Assembly: GCF_030532965.1 (NCBI RefSeq)
Contig: NZ_JAUNKC010000012.1
Coordinates: 16,627-80,626, forward strand
Reading direction: 5' to 3'
DNA length: 64,000 bases
Source of the DNA: Corynebacterium sp.
GTDB lineage: Bacteria; Actinomycetota; Actinomycetes; Mycobacteriales; Mycobacteriaceae
A program made the position numbers and the translations under genes. The notes below the pieces were generated by a model. It had not been told where the DNA came from, ran no database searches, and saw only the letters and a list, made by a program, of their open reading frames with translations. The first letter of the stretch is position 1. Each line of letters begins with the position of its first letter. Below, piece by piece: positions 27,754 to 37,994 of this stretch.

Positions 27754-27759
27754 TACTAT
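27754..27759 (+). promoter_or_regulatory. Candidate -10 of a leaderless uvrB transcript
   Basis: TACTAT at 27754-27759 ends 8 bases before the uvrB ATG (27768), placing the transcription start at or next to the start codon. No ribosome binding site is visible. Confidence 0.4.
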
Positions 27760-27767
27760 GGTGAGTT

Positions 27768-29855
27768 ATGGATGCGGCTTTAGAGCACGAAGAAAATGCG
27801 GTCAATCACCGGCCAGTCGGCGAGATCGAACGATCCAACGGAACGTTCGAAGTCGTTTCGGAGTTTTCGCCATCGGGTGACCAGCCGGAGGCGATTCGTG
27901 AATTAGATGAACGGCTCAATCGTGGTGAACGCGACATCGTGTTGTTGGGTGCTACCGGAACTGGTAAGTCGGCGACAGCAGCGTGGCTCATTGAAAAACA
28001 ACAGCGTCCGACTTTGGTCATGGCCCCGAATAAGACGCTTGCGGCCCAGCTTGCGAATGAGCTTCGGCAGTTACTACCGAACAACGCCGTTGAGTACTTT
28101 GTTAGCTATTACGATTACTACCAACCCGAAGCCTATATCGCGCAAACCGATACTTATATCGAGAAAGATTCCTCCATTAATGACGACGTGGAGCGGCTTC
28201 GACACCGGGCCACCAGTTCTTTGTTATCGCGGCGCGACGTCGTCGTTGTGTCGTCGGTTTCGTGCATCTACGGTCTAGGTACCCCGCAAGAATATTTAGA
28301 TCGCTCAGTCTGGTTGCAGGTGGGAGAAGAGGTCGACCGCGACCGGTTTCTACGTTTGCTTGTCGACGTCCAATACGACCGCAACGACGTGGGGTTTAGC
28401 CGCGGTACATTCCGAGTCAAAGGCGACACTGTAGACATCATTCCGGCATACGAGGAAGTAGCAGTGCGTGTGGAGTTTTTCGGTGATGAAATCGATGCGC
28501 TGTATTACATCCATCCGCTTACCGGTGACGTGCTAAACCAGGTAGATGAGCTACGAATTTTTCCAGCAACCCACTATGTGGCAGGTCCGGAACGGATGGC
28601 GCGTGCGATCGAAGATATCAAGGAAGAATTAGCTGAGCGCCTGGCGGATTTAGAAAATCGCGGCAAACTTTTGGAAGCGCAACGGCTGCGAATGCGTACC
28701 GAATATGACCTTGAAATGATAGAGCAGGTTGGCTTCTGCTCAGGCATTGAGAACTATTCCCGCCATTTAGACGGTCGCGCCGCAGGCACGGCACCTGCAA
28801 CACTATTGGATTATTTCCCGGAAGACTTTTTAACCATTATCGACGAATCCCATGTGACTGTTCCACAGATTGGTGGCATGTTCGAAGGCGATATGTCCCG
28901 GAAACGCAATCTGGTGGAATTTGGTTTTCGATTGCCGTCCGCGTTGGATAACCGTCCGCTTCGGTGGGAAGAATTTGAGCAACGGGTGGGGCAAACGGTC
29001 TATCTGTCGGCAACTCCTGGAAACTATGAAATCGCAGCTGCGGGCGGCGAATTTGTTGAGCAGGTGATTCGACCCACCGGTTTGGTTGATCCGAAAGTCA
29101 CCGTTAAACCTACCCGGGGCCAGATCGACGATTTGATTGATGAAATTCGGGATCGCACGCGTAAAAACGAACGGGTGTTGGTGACGACCCTGACGAAGAA
29201 AATGGCGGAGGATCTCACGGATTATTTGCTAGAAAGCGGGATTAAAGTCAGGTACTTGCATTCGGATATTGATACTCTGCAACGTGTTGAATTGCTCAGA
29301 CAATTGCGACTTGGGGAGTACGACGTCCTTGTCGGCATTAACCTGTTGCGTGAGGGGCTTGACCTGCCAGAAGTGTCGCTGGTGGCAATTCTTGATGCGG
29401 ATAAAGAAGGATTTTTGCGGTCTACGACCTCGTTGATTCAGACCATTGGCCGTGCCGCCCGAAACGTGTCCGGCGAAGTCATCATGTACGCCGACAAAGT
29501 CACTGATTCGATGCAACAAGCGATCGACGAAACCGAACGGCGGCGGGAAAAGCAGCTTGCTTACAATAAGGAACACGGCATAGACCCACAGCCATTGCGT
29601 AAAAAGATCGCCGACATTCTTGACCAGGTTGCGGACACGCAGGGAAGTGGTTCAGCGCAAGCTGATGCTGCCTTGGTAGAGAAGCCCGATACATCCAGCA
29701 TGGCGTCAAGCGAGGTTGAGAAGCTTATCGACGATCTAACAAAGCAAATGGGTGACGCCGCTCGTGAACTAAAATTCGAGCTCGCTGGCCGGTTACGCGA
29801 TGAAATTATCGATCTGAAGAAAGAATTACGTGGCATGAAAGAAGCTGGAATCTAG
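27768..29855 (+). CDS. uvrB: Excinuclease ABC subunit B
   Basis: A 695-aa nucleotide-excision repair helicase-like damage verifier, which receives damaged DNA from UvrA and recruits UvrC. Visible features are the Walker A motif [14 protein letters not shown] (about residue 62), the beta-hairpin region [20 protein letters not shown], helicase motifs ([28 protein letters not shown]), and the C-terminal UVR motif with [12 protein letters not shown]. The length is normal. ATG start without ribosome binding site. No clear LexA box is visible upstream. Confidence 0.97.
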   Translation: MDAALEHEENAVNHRPVGEIERSNGTFEVVSEFSPSGDQPEAIRELDERLNRGERDIVLLGATGTGKSATAAWLIEKQQRPTLVMAPNKTLAAQLANELRQLLPNNAVEYFVSYYDYYQPEAYIAQTDTYIEKDSSINDDVERLRHRATSSLLSRRDVVVVSSVSCIYGLGTPQEYLDRSVWLQVGEEVDRDRFLRLLVDVQYDRNDVGFSRGTFRVKGDTVDIIPAYEEVAVRVEFFGDEIDALYYIHPLTGDVLNQVDELRIFPATHYVAGPERMARAIEDIKEELAERLADLENRGKLLEAQRLRMRTEYDLEMIEQVGFCSGIENYSRHLDGRAAGTAPATLLDYFPEDFLTIIDESHVTVPQIGGMFEGDMSRKRNLVEFGFRLPSALDNRPLRWEEFEQRVGQTVYLSATPGNYEIAAAGGEFVEQVIRPTGLVDPKVTVKPTRGQIDDLIDEIRDRTRKNERVLVTTLTKKMAEDLTDYLLESGIKVRYLHSDIDTLQRVELLRQLRLGEYDVLVGINLLREGLDLPEVSLVAILDADKEGFLRSTTSLIQTIGRAARNVSGEVIMYADKVTDSMQQAIDETERRREKQLAYNKEHGIDPQPLRKKIADILDQVADTQGSGSAQADAALVEKPDTSSMASSEVEKLIDDLTKQMGDAARELKFELAGRLRDEIIDLKKELRGMKEAGI

Positions 29856-29943
29856 CTGAGTTTCTTTTTTACAACCGCCCGTTTGACCCACCACTGTTTA
29901 AAACGACATTGTTGTTTGCAAACCACCGCTGAGGAGGAAACCC

Positions 29944-30393
29944 ATGATTTCATACTCACAGATAGTTGTTGGTACCGATGGCTCCGATTCGTCATTAAAG
30001 GCAGTAAAGACAGCGGCTAGTTTGGCCGAAGTCTATGGGGCGGAACTGACCATTGTGTGTGCGTATTTTGGCGACTCGGACCCAATTACCGCCAAAGCAC
30101 ATTCGGAGCTGCACGCGACGCCTGTGTTCACAGAAGAATCGGCAACGGACATTCTTGCTGAGGCAGTTCACGCCGCCCAGGAGGAAGGATTTGGTGAGCC
30201 GAGAACGGTCACGAAATCCGGATCGGCAGCGGCTGTTCTCCTGCATGTAGCAGATGAAATATCGGCAGATCTTCTGGTGGTTGGCAATCGGGGATTGGAT
30301 TCACTTCTGGGCAGGTTATTGGGCAATATCCCAGGTGAGGTATCTCGCAGAGCCGATATTGACGTGATGCTGGTTAACACGGCCGAAGCCTAA
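29944..30393 (+). CDS. Universal stress protein (UspA family), copy 1
   Basis: A 149-aa Usp-domain protein with a very strong ribosome binding site (GAGGAGG). The N-terminal strand IVVGTDGSDSSLKAV is typical. The ATP-binding loop has G-2x-G-9x-G as GNRGLDSLLGRLLG but is followed by Asn rather than the usual Ser/Thr, so nucleotide binding may differ from copy 2. It lies between uvrB and a second usp gene, 60 bases apart, probably expressed together. Confidence 0.92.
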   Translation: MISYSQIVVGTDGSDSSLKAVKTAASLAEVYGAELTIVCAYFGDSDPITAKAHSELHATPVFTEESATDILAEAVHAAQEEGFGEPRTVTKSGSAAAVLLHVADEISADLLVVGNRGLDSLLGRLLGNIPGEVSRRADIDVMLVNTAEA

Positions 30394-30453
30394 CCTTGGT
30401 TTTTGTTAGACTTACTTTTATTCCACCATTCACGAACTAAAGAAAAGGTTCTT

Positions 30454-30894
30454 ATGAGCGATTATTCGACCATCGTTGTTGGTACCGATGGCTCCAAGTC
30501 TTCCATGCTTGCGGTTGAGCGCGCAGCCAAGATCGCAGCAGCTTTCGACGCAACGCTGGTAATCGGTTGCGCCTATTACGAGACCAAAGAGGAAGCCTCT
30601 AAGACCCTGCGTCAAGATTCCGTCACCGTTTTGGGCACCGACCCTGCCCAAGAGAATCTGGATAAAGCAGCGGAATTTGCCAAGACTGTTGGCGCTACCA
30701 AGATCGAAACCGCCGTGCGATCCGGAACTCCAGTCGAGGCGCTCATGGCAATCGTCAATGAAAACAAAGCGGACCTCCTGGTTGTCGGTAACCGAGGAAT
30801 CAATTCCTTGACGGGTCGACTACTCGGCTCGGTTCCGGCTGATGTGGCCCGCCAATCAGATTGCGACGTGATGATCGTTCACACCGTGAGCTAG
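30454..30894 (+). CDS. Universal stress protein (UspA family), copy 2
   Basis: A 146-aa Usp-domain protein. ATG 30454 is preceded by AAAAGG; an upstream in-frame Met at 30403 would add non-family residues. It has the complete ATP-binding motif GNRGINSLTGRLLGS. It is a tandem paralogue of the preceding gene and ends before a strong terminator. Usp proteins commonly bind ATP and modulate stress survival; the specific role here is unknown. Confidence 0.92.
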   Translation: MSDYSTIVVGTDGSKSSMLAVERAAKIAAAFDATLVIGCAYYETKEEASKTLRQDSVTVLGTDPAQENLDKAAEFAKTVGATKIETAVRSGTPVEALMAIVNENKADLLVVGNRGINSLTGRLLGSVPADVARQSDCDVMIVHTVS

Positions 30895-30912
30895 TTTTTA
30901 GTTCTTTTTCAC

Positions 30913-30950
30913 AAGCCGAGACAGCAGTCAGTTGTTGTCTCGGCTTTCTG
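30913..30950 (+). terminator. Terminator after the usp pair
   Basis: Perfect 11-bp stem AAGCCGAGACA (30913-30923) with TGTCTCGGCTT (30936-30946), followed by TCTG. Confidence 0.85.
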
Positions 30951-31016
30951 CTGGCGCGTGGTGCTTTCAACGAAAGGCAACACAAATTCGCTACTGATTC
31001 GAGATGGTTTAAAAAA

Positions 31017-33251
31017 CTAAAGTTCGCCAACAATGGTGAGACTTTGCGTTGCCCGGGTGAGGGCAACGAATAAATCTTGATACCCTTGGGGCGAATCGGC
31101 GATTATTCGCTGCGGCTCCACCACAATCACGTGATCGAATTCGAGGCCTTTAACTTCGCTGACTCCCAGCGCGCCTGCATACTTCTCCGTGTCGGCGGTG
31201 ATGATAGCTGAGAGACGATTCGGATGGGCCGCGGTGAGGGCGTCGAAAAGCGCAGAAACGTCCGTACCGGAAGGCTCGAAGCGGACCTGGTATCCCGACT
31301 TCCTTAAACTCACACTTGGCGTGATCTCGGGGGCGAAAACGGCAAGCACTTTATTCGCCACCGCCATAATCTCCTCTGGGGTCCGGTAATTGACAGATAA
31401 CTGATGCGTTTTAAACCTGCTACCAACGAAGGGGGCAAGGGTCTCCGCCCAACTGTCAACTCCCGCGGGCGAACCCGTTTGCGCTGTATCGCCAACGAGG
31501 GTCATCCACCGTGATGGGCTCCGCCGCATAACCATGCGCCACTCCATCGGACTTAGCTCTTGTGCTTCGTCGATGATCACGTGTCCATATGCCCACCGTA
31601 CGTCGGCGGAAGCGCGCTGTGCTGTTGAGCGGTGATCGCGCACTTCGTGGCGGCGGGCAAGTTCCTCAGCATCCACAACGTCAAAGGCCGACAAGATTTC
31701 GGCGTCGGATTCGTCATCCAAATCAGAGCTTGCCGACGAACTCAACGTGTCCAAGGCATACTCGGCATCCTCGATCTGGGCCTCCCATGTTTCATCGGAC
31801 TCAGTCGTGTCCGTAACCCCAATGAGCTCAGCCAACTCATCAAGCAGCGCGGCATCGCTGGCGGTCCACATCTCACCTTCAGCACGCCACAATGCAGATT
31901 GAGTTTCCTCATCATAATCGAACGCAATCTCGGCGATAACATCGCGATCAGAAAGCAATTCTGATAGTACTTCGTTAGGGGAGAGCAACGGCCAAAACTC
32001 CCGGACGACGTCTGCCACCGCTGGTTCGGCTGCCACGTCGTCGTGTAACTGGGCCTTATCGCCAGCCGACAGTAGATTGGTGCCGCCGAGTGGATCAGCA
32101 CCGATTTTATCTACCAGAAGCTCCGTAATTTTCTCGGCCAGAGCCTCCGCAAACAGCGGTTGTGCTTCGTTATGCGGACGGCGACCTCGACGAGCGCGGG
32201 TTCGAGCAGCTTTCACCAATGCAGGGGAGACGTCCACATCAATGCCATCGACAGTGATGGAAAAGCTTTTCTCCGGTAGTCGCTGATAGCGTTTAACTGC
32301 CCGATGAAGAAGCGTCACCATCTCCTCGGATCCTTTAATTTCTCGACTGAGAACCGATTCAGTGGCTTTGGGGGCGACCCCTGGGTAAAGCTCGCCAATG
32401 GTCGATAACACGACGCCAGTTTCGCCCAATTCCGGCAGCACTCGAGAAATATAGTCCAAAAAGGTGCGGTTGGGGCCGATGATTAACACGCCAGTGCGCG
32501 CCAATTGCTCCCGCCAGGTATATAAAAGATAGGCCACTCGGTGCAGTGCGACGGCGGTCTTACCGGTACCTGGGCCGCCAACTACCACCATCACGCCGCG
32601 GGTCTCATCGCGGATAATTTCGTCTTGCTCTCGCTGAATGGTCTCGACGATGGAGGACATAAAGCCAGTTCGCGCCGCGGACATAGCGCGGTGCAAAACG
32701 GACTCGCTTGCCACGCCAAGTGATGCCTCATGCGCTAGCGACGAAGAATCGACGGCACCTGAGAGAACCTCATCATCAATCCCGACGACTTTGCGGCCGG
32801 TGGTTCGAATATGGCGGCGGGTTTCCACTCCCTCTGGCTTTGCAGTGGTCGCCAGATAAAACGGCCGTGCTAGGGGAGCACGCCAATCAAGAAGCAATGT
32901 TCGGTAATCATCATCGCGATCATCTAATCCCATGCGCCCGATATAACGTCGGTCCATATTCTGACGTCCAGGTACCGGGTTATCGATAAAATCTGGCTGG
33001 TCACACACAACATCGATTCGCCCAAAAACCAAACCCAATTGGGCAAGATTCAATTTATCGATGCGCTCATTTAACCCGTGGTATTCGGTTTCGCGTTGAA
33101 TCAATGCTTCCGCATCGGGGTTGGCCGGATCCACGCGTAATTGAACTTCCGCAAGGCGGTTTTGCGCGGCGGCGACTTCGTCGTCAAGTTTGGCAAACAG
33201 CCCATCTACGTAGTGTTGTTCAAGCGCAATTTCAGAAGCGAAATCCGACAC
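31017..33251 (-). CDS. HelD/HelR-like UvrD-type ATPase
   Basis: A 744-aa superfamily 1 motor protein. The Walker A motif GGPGTGKTAVALHRVAYLLY is near residue 230, with further motifs HVIIDEAQELSPMEW, LVGDTAQTG and QLSVNYRTPEEI, and the C-terminal FVALTRATQ. The N-terminus (EIALEQHYVDGLFAKLDDEV) is the coiled-coil arm of HelD-type proteins, which rescue stalled or inactive RNA polymerase in Gram-positive bacteria. Its position next to usp genes and uvrA follows corynebacterial gene order. It could be annotated simply as a DNA helicase. The acidic insert near residues 460-530 is variable in this family. Confidence 0.85.
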   Translation of the reverse strand: MSDFASEIALEQHYVDGLFAKLDDEVAAAQNRLAEVQLRVDPANPDAEALIQRETEYHGLNERIDKLNLAQLGLVFGRIDVVCDQPDFIDNPVPGRQNMDRRYIGRMGLDDRDDDYRTLLLDWRAPLARPFYLATTAKPEGVETRRHIRTTGRKVVGIDDEVLSGAVDSSSLAHEASLGVASESVLHRAMSAARTGFMSSIVETIQREQDEIIRDETRGVMVVVGGPGTGKTAVALHRVAYLLYTWREQLARTGVLIIGPNRTFLDYISRVLPELGETGVVLSTIGELYPGVAPKATESVLSREIKGSEEMVTLLHRAVKRYQRLPEKSFSITVDGIDVDVSPALVKAARTRARRGRRPHNEAQPLFAEALAEKITELLVDKIGADPLGGTNLLSAGDKAQLHDDVAAEPAVADVVREFWPLLSPNEVLSELLSDRDVIAEIAFDYDEETQSALWRAEGEMWTASDAALLDELAELIGVTDTTESDETWEAQIEDAEYALDTLSSSASSDLDDESDAEILSAFDVVDAEELARRHEVRDHRSTAQRASADVRWAYGHVIIDEAQELSPMEWRMVMRRSPSRWMTLVGDTAQTGSPAGVDSWAETLAPFVGSRFKTHQLSVNYRTPEEIMAVANKVLAVFAPEITPSVSLRKSGYQVRFEPSGTDVSALFDALTAAHPNRLSAIITADTEKYAGALGVSEVKGLEFDHVIVVEPQRIIADSPQGYQDLFVALTRATQSLTIVGEL

Positions 33252-33310
33252 ACTAAACCTCCCGACGTCTCAGCAACCGTAAATAAAAAGGAAAGGCATA
33301 AGCTTAGCAA

Positions 33311-33352
33311 AACCCACTTTCAACGGTCGTAGTGAACCGCTGAAAGTGGGTT
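33311..33352 (-). terminator. Terminator after the DoxX-like gene
   Basis: Perfect 12-bp stem AACCCACTTTCA (33311-33322) and TGAAAGTGGGTT (33341-33352). It lies between the DoxX-like gene and the HelD-like gene, both on the minus strand, so it separates their transcripts. On the minus strand it is followed by TTGC. Confidence 0.75.
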
Positions 33353-33398
33353 ATGAAAAACTATTGCCAACTAAAAGTCTAAGACGTCCTGGAACCGG

Positions 33399-34232
33399 TT
33401 AGACAACGTCACCGATCTTTTTCTGGGCACGCTTGACGGCCTTTGCTGCTTGATCCTGTAGTTTTTCAGCACGCTTCGATGCCTTCTTCGCGGCACGACC
33501 GGTGGCAGCCTGCGCGTCAGCATAAGCAGAAGCTGCGCGATCCTGTGCCTTCACTGCAGCCTTAACCACACACTTTTTAGCTACCTTCGAGTTTTCTTGG
33601 GCAGAAGAAAGCCAATCGGAAGAGGCATCCACAAAGCTGGAGAACGCACCTTTCCAATCATCCTGATTATCAGCCACGAATTGATTGATCTTATCTTGGG
33701 TGTCTTCGAACCAATCGGCTGCAGAGGAAGCAAACCGCTGAGTATCGCTCTGTGACGGGAGTGCTTGTTGAACCTGCTTCTGTGCCTGCTGTGCTGCTTT
33801 AGATGCACGCCACTTTAAACCGGGTTTACCAGCGGTGTCGGCACTGGTGATGAACAGTCCGCCCAACAATGCAACGGAGGTGAGGAATCCTTGGCGCCGG
33901 GCGACCTTCTCCTCCAGGTCCTGGGTTTCCCAGAATGCGTGGCGAGCCATCATGGTAGGAATGCTGACAGCTGCGAGCGTTGCTGCTGAAAGCCGGGGGA
34001 ACTTACCAAGGGCAAGCATGGTGCCTGCGCCGACTTTAACTCCGCCAACAGTCCGAGCGACAACGACCGGATCTTGTGGCAATTTTTTAAAAGTGCTGCG
34101 AGAGACGACTGTTCGAAGCCGCCGCATCAAAGCCTCTGCGCCCTCAACATGTGCTTGGGTGTTAAGAATGGTGTCTGCGCCGTCAGCGATGTAGACGGAA
34201 GCTACCATGGGGCGGGCGAATTTCCGGATCAT
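33399..34232 (-). CDS. DoxX-family membrane protein with a long helical tail
   Basis: A 277-aa protein. ATG 34232 has a perfect AAGGAG upstream; a longer in-frame start at 34289 has none. Residues ~1-140 look like a DoxX domain with four hydrophobic segments (RKFARPMVASVYIADGADTI at the start, then LGKFPRLSAATLAAVSIPTMM and GFLTSVALLGGLFI). The remaining half is rich in Ala, Gln, Lys and Asp with heptad-like helices (RASKAAQQAQKQVQQA, AAKKASKRAEKLQDQAAKA), probably a cytoplasmic coiled coil. The DoxX family is linked to redox or thiol stress, but the role here is unknown. Confidence 0.75.
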   Translation of the reverse strand: MIRKFARPMVASVYIADGADTILNTQAHVEGAEALMRRLRTVVSRSTFKKLPQDPVVVARTVGGVKVGAGTMLALGKFPRLSAATLAAVSIPTMMARHAFWETQDLEEKVARRQGFLTSVALLGGLFITSADTAGKPGLKWRASKAAQQAQKQVQQALPSQSDTQRFASSAADWFEDTQDKINQFVADNQDDWKGAFSSFVDASSDWLSSAQENSKVAKKCVVKAAVKAQDRAASAYADAQAATGRAAKKASKRAEKLQDQAAKAVKRAQKKIGDVV

Positions 34233-34415
34233 GTAGTTGATCGCTCCTTCGTGTGCATTCAATTGATTTCTTAAGGCCTTGTACCACAACGACCTACTAA
34301 AGATCGTACAGAACTGTGGGGGAGTATGTGGTCGGTTACCGGCGATAGAGTCGGTAGAACGATGGGGAGAAACCGCTGCGATTTACGGAATCATCCGAAG
34401 CTGCCAGGTCAATTT

Positions 34416-35006
34416 CTACCATTTGCGGTCCCACCATTTCTCTAACTGTGGACGTTCATCTCCCAAGGTCGTAGGCTTGCCGTGCCCGGGCCAAATCACG
34501 GTTTCATCAGGGAAGACGTCGAATACCTTCGAGGTTGTATCCTTAAATAGCTGCGTAAAATGCTCTTCAGACGCGGTTTTCCCCAAACCGCCAGGAAATA
34601 GGCTATCGCCGATGAAAATATTGGGAACTCCGTCAATATCAACCACAAGGCACGCGCCACCGGGAGTGTGTCCGCGCAAGATGATAATTGGAAGTTCTTG
34701 ACCGCCAAATTCAATGACGTCGCCGTCGGTGAGTGGGACGTCCACCGGCGCAGGTAAGCCTGGGGCGTCCAGTGCCGAAGCGTAGTGTGTAGCACCAGTT
34801 GCCGCCAAAACTTCTTCCAATGCGCGCACGTGATCGTGGTGTTGATGTGTGGTGAGTACTTTTGTAATCTCAACGCCATTATCGGCTGCCAATTGGAGTA
34901 TTTGGTTTGCGTCATCGGCGGCGTCGATAAGCAATCCTTGGCCATCGGAGCACAACAGGTAGCAATTATTATCCATTGCGGAGACTGAAATGTGAGTCAG
35001 AAGCAT
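34416..35006 (-). CDS. Metallo-beta-lactamase-fold hydrolase (glyoxalase II-like)
   Basis: A 196-aa zinc hydrolase. The metal-binding motif HQHHDH is at residues 54-59, with further ligands in GHTPGG, FIGDSLFPGG and a late GHG. It is at the short end for glyoxalase II and lacks the usual C-terminal substrate-binding domain, so it may act on another thioester. It is divergent from uvrA with a short shared promoter region, an arrangement conserved in corynebacteria. Confidence 0.85.
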   Translation of the reverse strand: MLLTHISVSAMDNNCYLLCSDGQGLLIDAADDANQILQLAADNGVEITKVLTTHQHHDHVRALEEVLAATGATHYASALDAPGLPAPVDVPLTDGDVIEFGGQELPIIILRGHTPGGACLVVDIDGVPNIFIGDSLFPGGLGKTASEEHFTQLFKDTTSKVFDVFPDETVIWPGHGKPTTLGDERPQLEKWWDRKW

Positions 35007-35080
35007 AGTGCCAGACTAGCGAAAGTTTCGATTCGTTGCTATGTTCGATTTGTTAACGTTAAGTGGAAAGTGGGTTTACT

Positions 35081-37936
35081 GTGGCAGATCGGTTGATAGT
35101 ACGAGGTGCACGGGAACATAACCTTAAAGGTGTCGATATTGATATTCCGCGCGACTCGCTCGTTGTTTTTACTGGTTTGTCTGGTTCCGGAAAATCCTCA
35201 CTCGCCTTTGACACGATTTTCGCAGAAGGGCAGCGGCGCTACGTCGAGTCCTTGTCTTCCTATGCCCGGCAGTTCTTGGGGCAGATGGATAAACCCGATG
35301 TGGAATTCATCGAAGGCTTGTCACCGGCGGTTTCCATCGATCAAAAATCGACGAATCGAAATCCGCGGTCAACAGTGGGAACAATTACCGAAGTATATGA
35401 TTATTTGCGGCTGTTGTACGCCAGGGCAGGTACGCCGCATTGCCCCGAGTGCGATAGCGTCATTGACCGCCAAACTCCTCAACAGATCGTCGACCAAGTC
35501 TTGGAGATGGAAGAAGGCACCAAATTCCAGGTTTTAGCCCCGGTAGTGCGGACCCGGAAAGGCGAATTCGTTGAATTGTTCCAGGACTTAGCAAGCCAAG
35601 GTTTCTCTCGGGTTCGAGTCGACGGTGAAATCTACCAATTATCTCATCCGCCGACGTTAAAGAAGCAAGTAAAGCACGACATCGACGTTATCGTCGACCG
35701 GTTGCAAGTGAAGAAAACCCAGCAACAACGTCTCACTGATTCCGTAGAAACAGCGCTGAAATTAGCGGACGGGGTTGTTGTTTTAGACTTCGTTTCGCTT
35801 GACGACGACCACCCGCACCGCGTTCGCCGATTCAGCGAGAAAATGGCATGCCCCAACGGTCACGCCATTGGAATTGACGAACTTGAGCCTCGCGCTTTTT
35901 CCTTCAATTCACCTTACGGCGCCTGTTCGGCGTGCGACGGATTAGGAACTCGCTCGGAAGTCGATGTCGATTTGATTATCCCCGATCCGGGCGCTCCCGC
36001 GGTGAGCTGTATTCAACCGTGGTATTCCAGCCCGAACTCCAAGTACTTCGCTAAATTGATTGAGGGCTTAGGTGCGGTAATGGATTTCGATCCGAAAACC
36101 CCCTACCAAGATCTGCCTGAGGCCGCGCAACATGCTCTCATTCACGGTTGCGATGAGACCGTGACAGTGCGCTATAAAAACAGGTACGGCCGAGTCCGCA
36201 ACTGGAGCGCGCCATTCGAAGGCGTATTGGGATACATGAACCGCAAGATTGAAACCTCTGACTCAGAATCCCAGAAAGAACGCCTGCTTGCATACACTCG
36301 GGAAGTGGCCTGCCCGGCATGTGCAGGATCGAGGTTACGGCCCGAGATTCTGTCCGTTAGGCTGAATTCCGGAAGCCACGGCGAGCTATCTATCGCAGGG
36401 TTGGCCGCGTTATCGGTAGCGGACGCCGCGGCGTTTTTGGAGTCGCTGGTGTTGGGTGATCGGGAAAAAATGATTGCCGGTGCAGTGCTCAAAGAAATAC
36501 AGGCGCGCCTGAAGTTTCTTATCGACGTGGGGCTGACTTATCTCAGTCTCAATCGTGCCGCAGGCACCTTGTCGGGTGGCGAAGCACAACGGATTAGGCT
36601 GGCAACCCAGATTGGTTCCGGTCTCGCCGGTGTCCTTTACGTCCTTGATGAGCCATCAATCGGTTTGCATCAGCGCGATAATCAACGATTGATCGCAACA
36701 TTGGAACGACTTCGGGACATTGGAAACACCCTGATCGTCGTAGAACATGATGAAGACACGATCAAAGCCGCGGATTGGCTTATAGATATTGGGCCGCAAG
36801 CCGGCGAATACGGTGGTGAGGTTGTCTATCAAGGCGAACCAGAGGGAATCAAAAACTGCGCGAAGTCAATCACCGGTGCTTATCTTGCCGGAAAAAAGGC
36901 GCTGGGTGTTCCAGATACTCGTCGACCCATCGATAGTGACCGAACCCTCAAGGTGATCGGTGCCCGGGAAAATAACCTCAAAGGAATTGACGTCGAAGTG
37001 CCGCTCGGCGCGCTCGTGTGTGTGACGGGTGTCTCCGGTTCCGGTAAATCTACGGTTGTTAATCAAATCCTCGCTAAAACCCTCGCAAACGAGTTGAATC
37101 GTGCCCGGCAAGTTCCTGGACGTGCAACCCGCGTGGAGGGAATCGAGCATTTGGACAAACTGGTTCAAGTCGATCAGTCGCCAATTGGGCGGACGCCACG
37201 TTCCAACCCGGCAACATACACCGGAGTTTTTGACAAGATTCGTACCTTGTTTTCCGAGACTACCGAGGCCAAAGTGCGGGGATACAAACCAGGACGGTTC
37301 TCATTCAACGTCAAGGGCGGTCGCTGCGAAGCCTGCCAAGGAGACGGCACATTGAAGATTGAAATGAACTTCCTTCCAGATGTGTATGTTCCCTGCGAAG
37401 TTTGCCACGGTGCCCGATACAACCGCGAAACCCTGGAAGTGCGGTACAAGGGCAAAACAATAGCTGAAGTTCTGGAAATGCCGATCTCCGAAGCCGCCGA
37501 ATTCTTCGCACCTATTACATCCATCTACCGGTACCTGAACACATTAACCGAGGTAGGACTCGGCTACGTGCGGCTAGGGCAATCAGCCACCACGCTGTCC
37601 GGCGGCGAAGCGCAACGGGTAAAGCTCGCCTCTGAACTTCAGAAGCGATCAAATGGCCGCACGATTTATATCCTGGACGAACCCACCACCGGCCTGCATT
37701 TCGAGGACATTCGGAAGCTCATGCTGGTCATTCAGTCGTTGGTGGACAAGGGAAATTCAGTGGTCGTCATCGAACACAATCTTGACGTAATCAAGGCTGC
37801 TGACTGGATCATTGACATGGGGCCGGAAGGCGGCGCGGGTGGTGGTCAAGTAGTGGCTCAAGGTACCCCGGAACAAGTCGCGTCCGTTTCGGGGTCTTAT
37901 ACCGGGGAGTTTCTCAAACCACTGCTCAACCTATAG
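35081..37936 (+). CDS. uvrA: Excinuclease ABC subunit A
   Basis: A 951-aa ABC-type damage-recognition protein. I chose GTG 35081 ([17 protein letters not shown]), which matches corynebacterial UvrA N-termini and has GGAAAG upstream; an in-frame GTG at 35063 would add six residues. Two ATPase modules are visible: [14 protein letters not shown] near residue 32 and [14 protein letters not shown] near 649. Zinc-finger cysteines are visible in CPACAGSRL and in CEACQGDGT with [10 protein letters not shown], and signature motifs in [11 protein letters not shown] and [11 protein letters not shown]. Length is normal. It works with UvrB in nucleotide excision repair. Confidence 0.97.
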   Translation: MADRLIVRGAREHNLKGVDIDIPRDSLVVFTGLSGSGKSSLAFDTIFAEGQRRYVESLSSYARQFLGQMDKPDVEFIEGLSPAVSIDQKSTNRNPRSTVGTITEVYDYLRLLYARAGTPHCPECDSVIDRQTPQQIVDQVLEMEEGTKFQVLAPVVRTRKGEFVELFQDLASQGFSRVRVDGEIYQLSHPPTLKKQVKHDIDVIVDRLQVKKTQQQRLTDSVETALKLADGVVVLDFVSLDDDHPHRVRRFSEKMACPNGHAIGIDELEPRAFSFNSPYGACSACDGLGTRSEVDVDLIIPDPGAPAVSCIQPWYSSPNSKYFAKLIEGLGAVMDFDPKTPYQDLPEAAQHALIHGCDETVTVRYKNRYGRVRNWSAPFEGVLGYMNRKIETSDSESQKERLLAYTREVACPACAGSRLRPEILSVRLNSGSHGELSIAGLAALSVADAAAFLESLVLGDREKMIAGAVLKEIQARLKFLIDVGLTYLSLNRAAGTLSGGEAQRIRLATQIGSGLAGVLYVLDEPSIGLHQRDNQRLIATLERLRDIGNTLIVVEHDEDTIKAADWLIDIGPQAGEYGGEVVYQGEPEGIKNCAKSITGAYLAGKKALGVPDTRRPIDSDRTLKVIGARENNLKGIDVEVPLGALVCVTGVSGSGKSTVVNQILAKTLANELNRARQVPGRATRVEGIEHLDKLVQVDQSPIGRTPRSNPATYTGVFDKIRTLFSETTEAKVRGYKPGRFSFNVKGGRCEACQGDGTLKIEMNFLPDVYVPCEVCHGARYNRETLEVRYKGKTIAEVLEMPISEAAEFFAPITSIYRYLNTLTEVGLGYVRLGQSATTLSGGEAQRVKLASELQKRSNGRTIYILDEPTTGLHFEDIRKLMLVIQSLVDKGNSVVVIEHNLDVIKAADWIIDMGPEGGAGGGQVVAQGTPEQVASVSGSYTGEFLKPLLNL

Positions 37937-37938
37937 GC

Positions 37939-37976
37939 GAATCCCATGCTGTTCGTTCAAACGCAGCATGGGATTC
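37939..37976. terminator. Bidirectional terminator between uvrA and the DUF2339 gene
   Basis: Perfect 13-bp stem GAATCCCATGCTG (37939-37951) and CAGCATGGGATTC (37964-37976) between two convergent genes. T-runs are short on both sides. Confidence 0.75.
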
Positions 37977-37994
37977 TTGGATTGCGGTTAGTGC

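Noticed and set aside
35007-35080. LexA (SOS) box upstream of uvrA
   Set aside because: Only a half-site-like GTTCGA is visible; the second half of the palindrome is missing.
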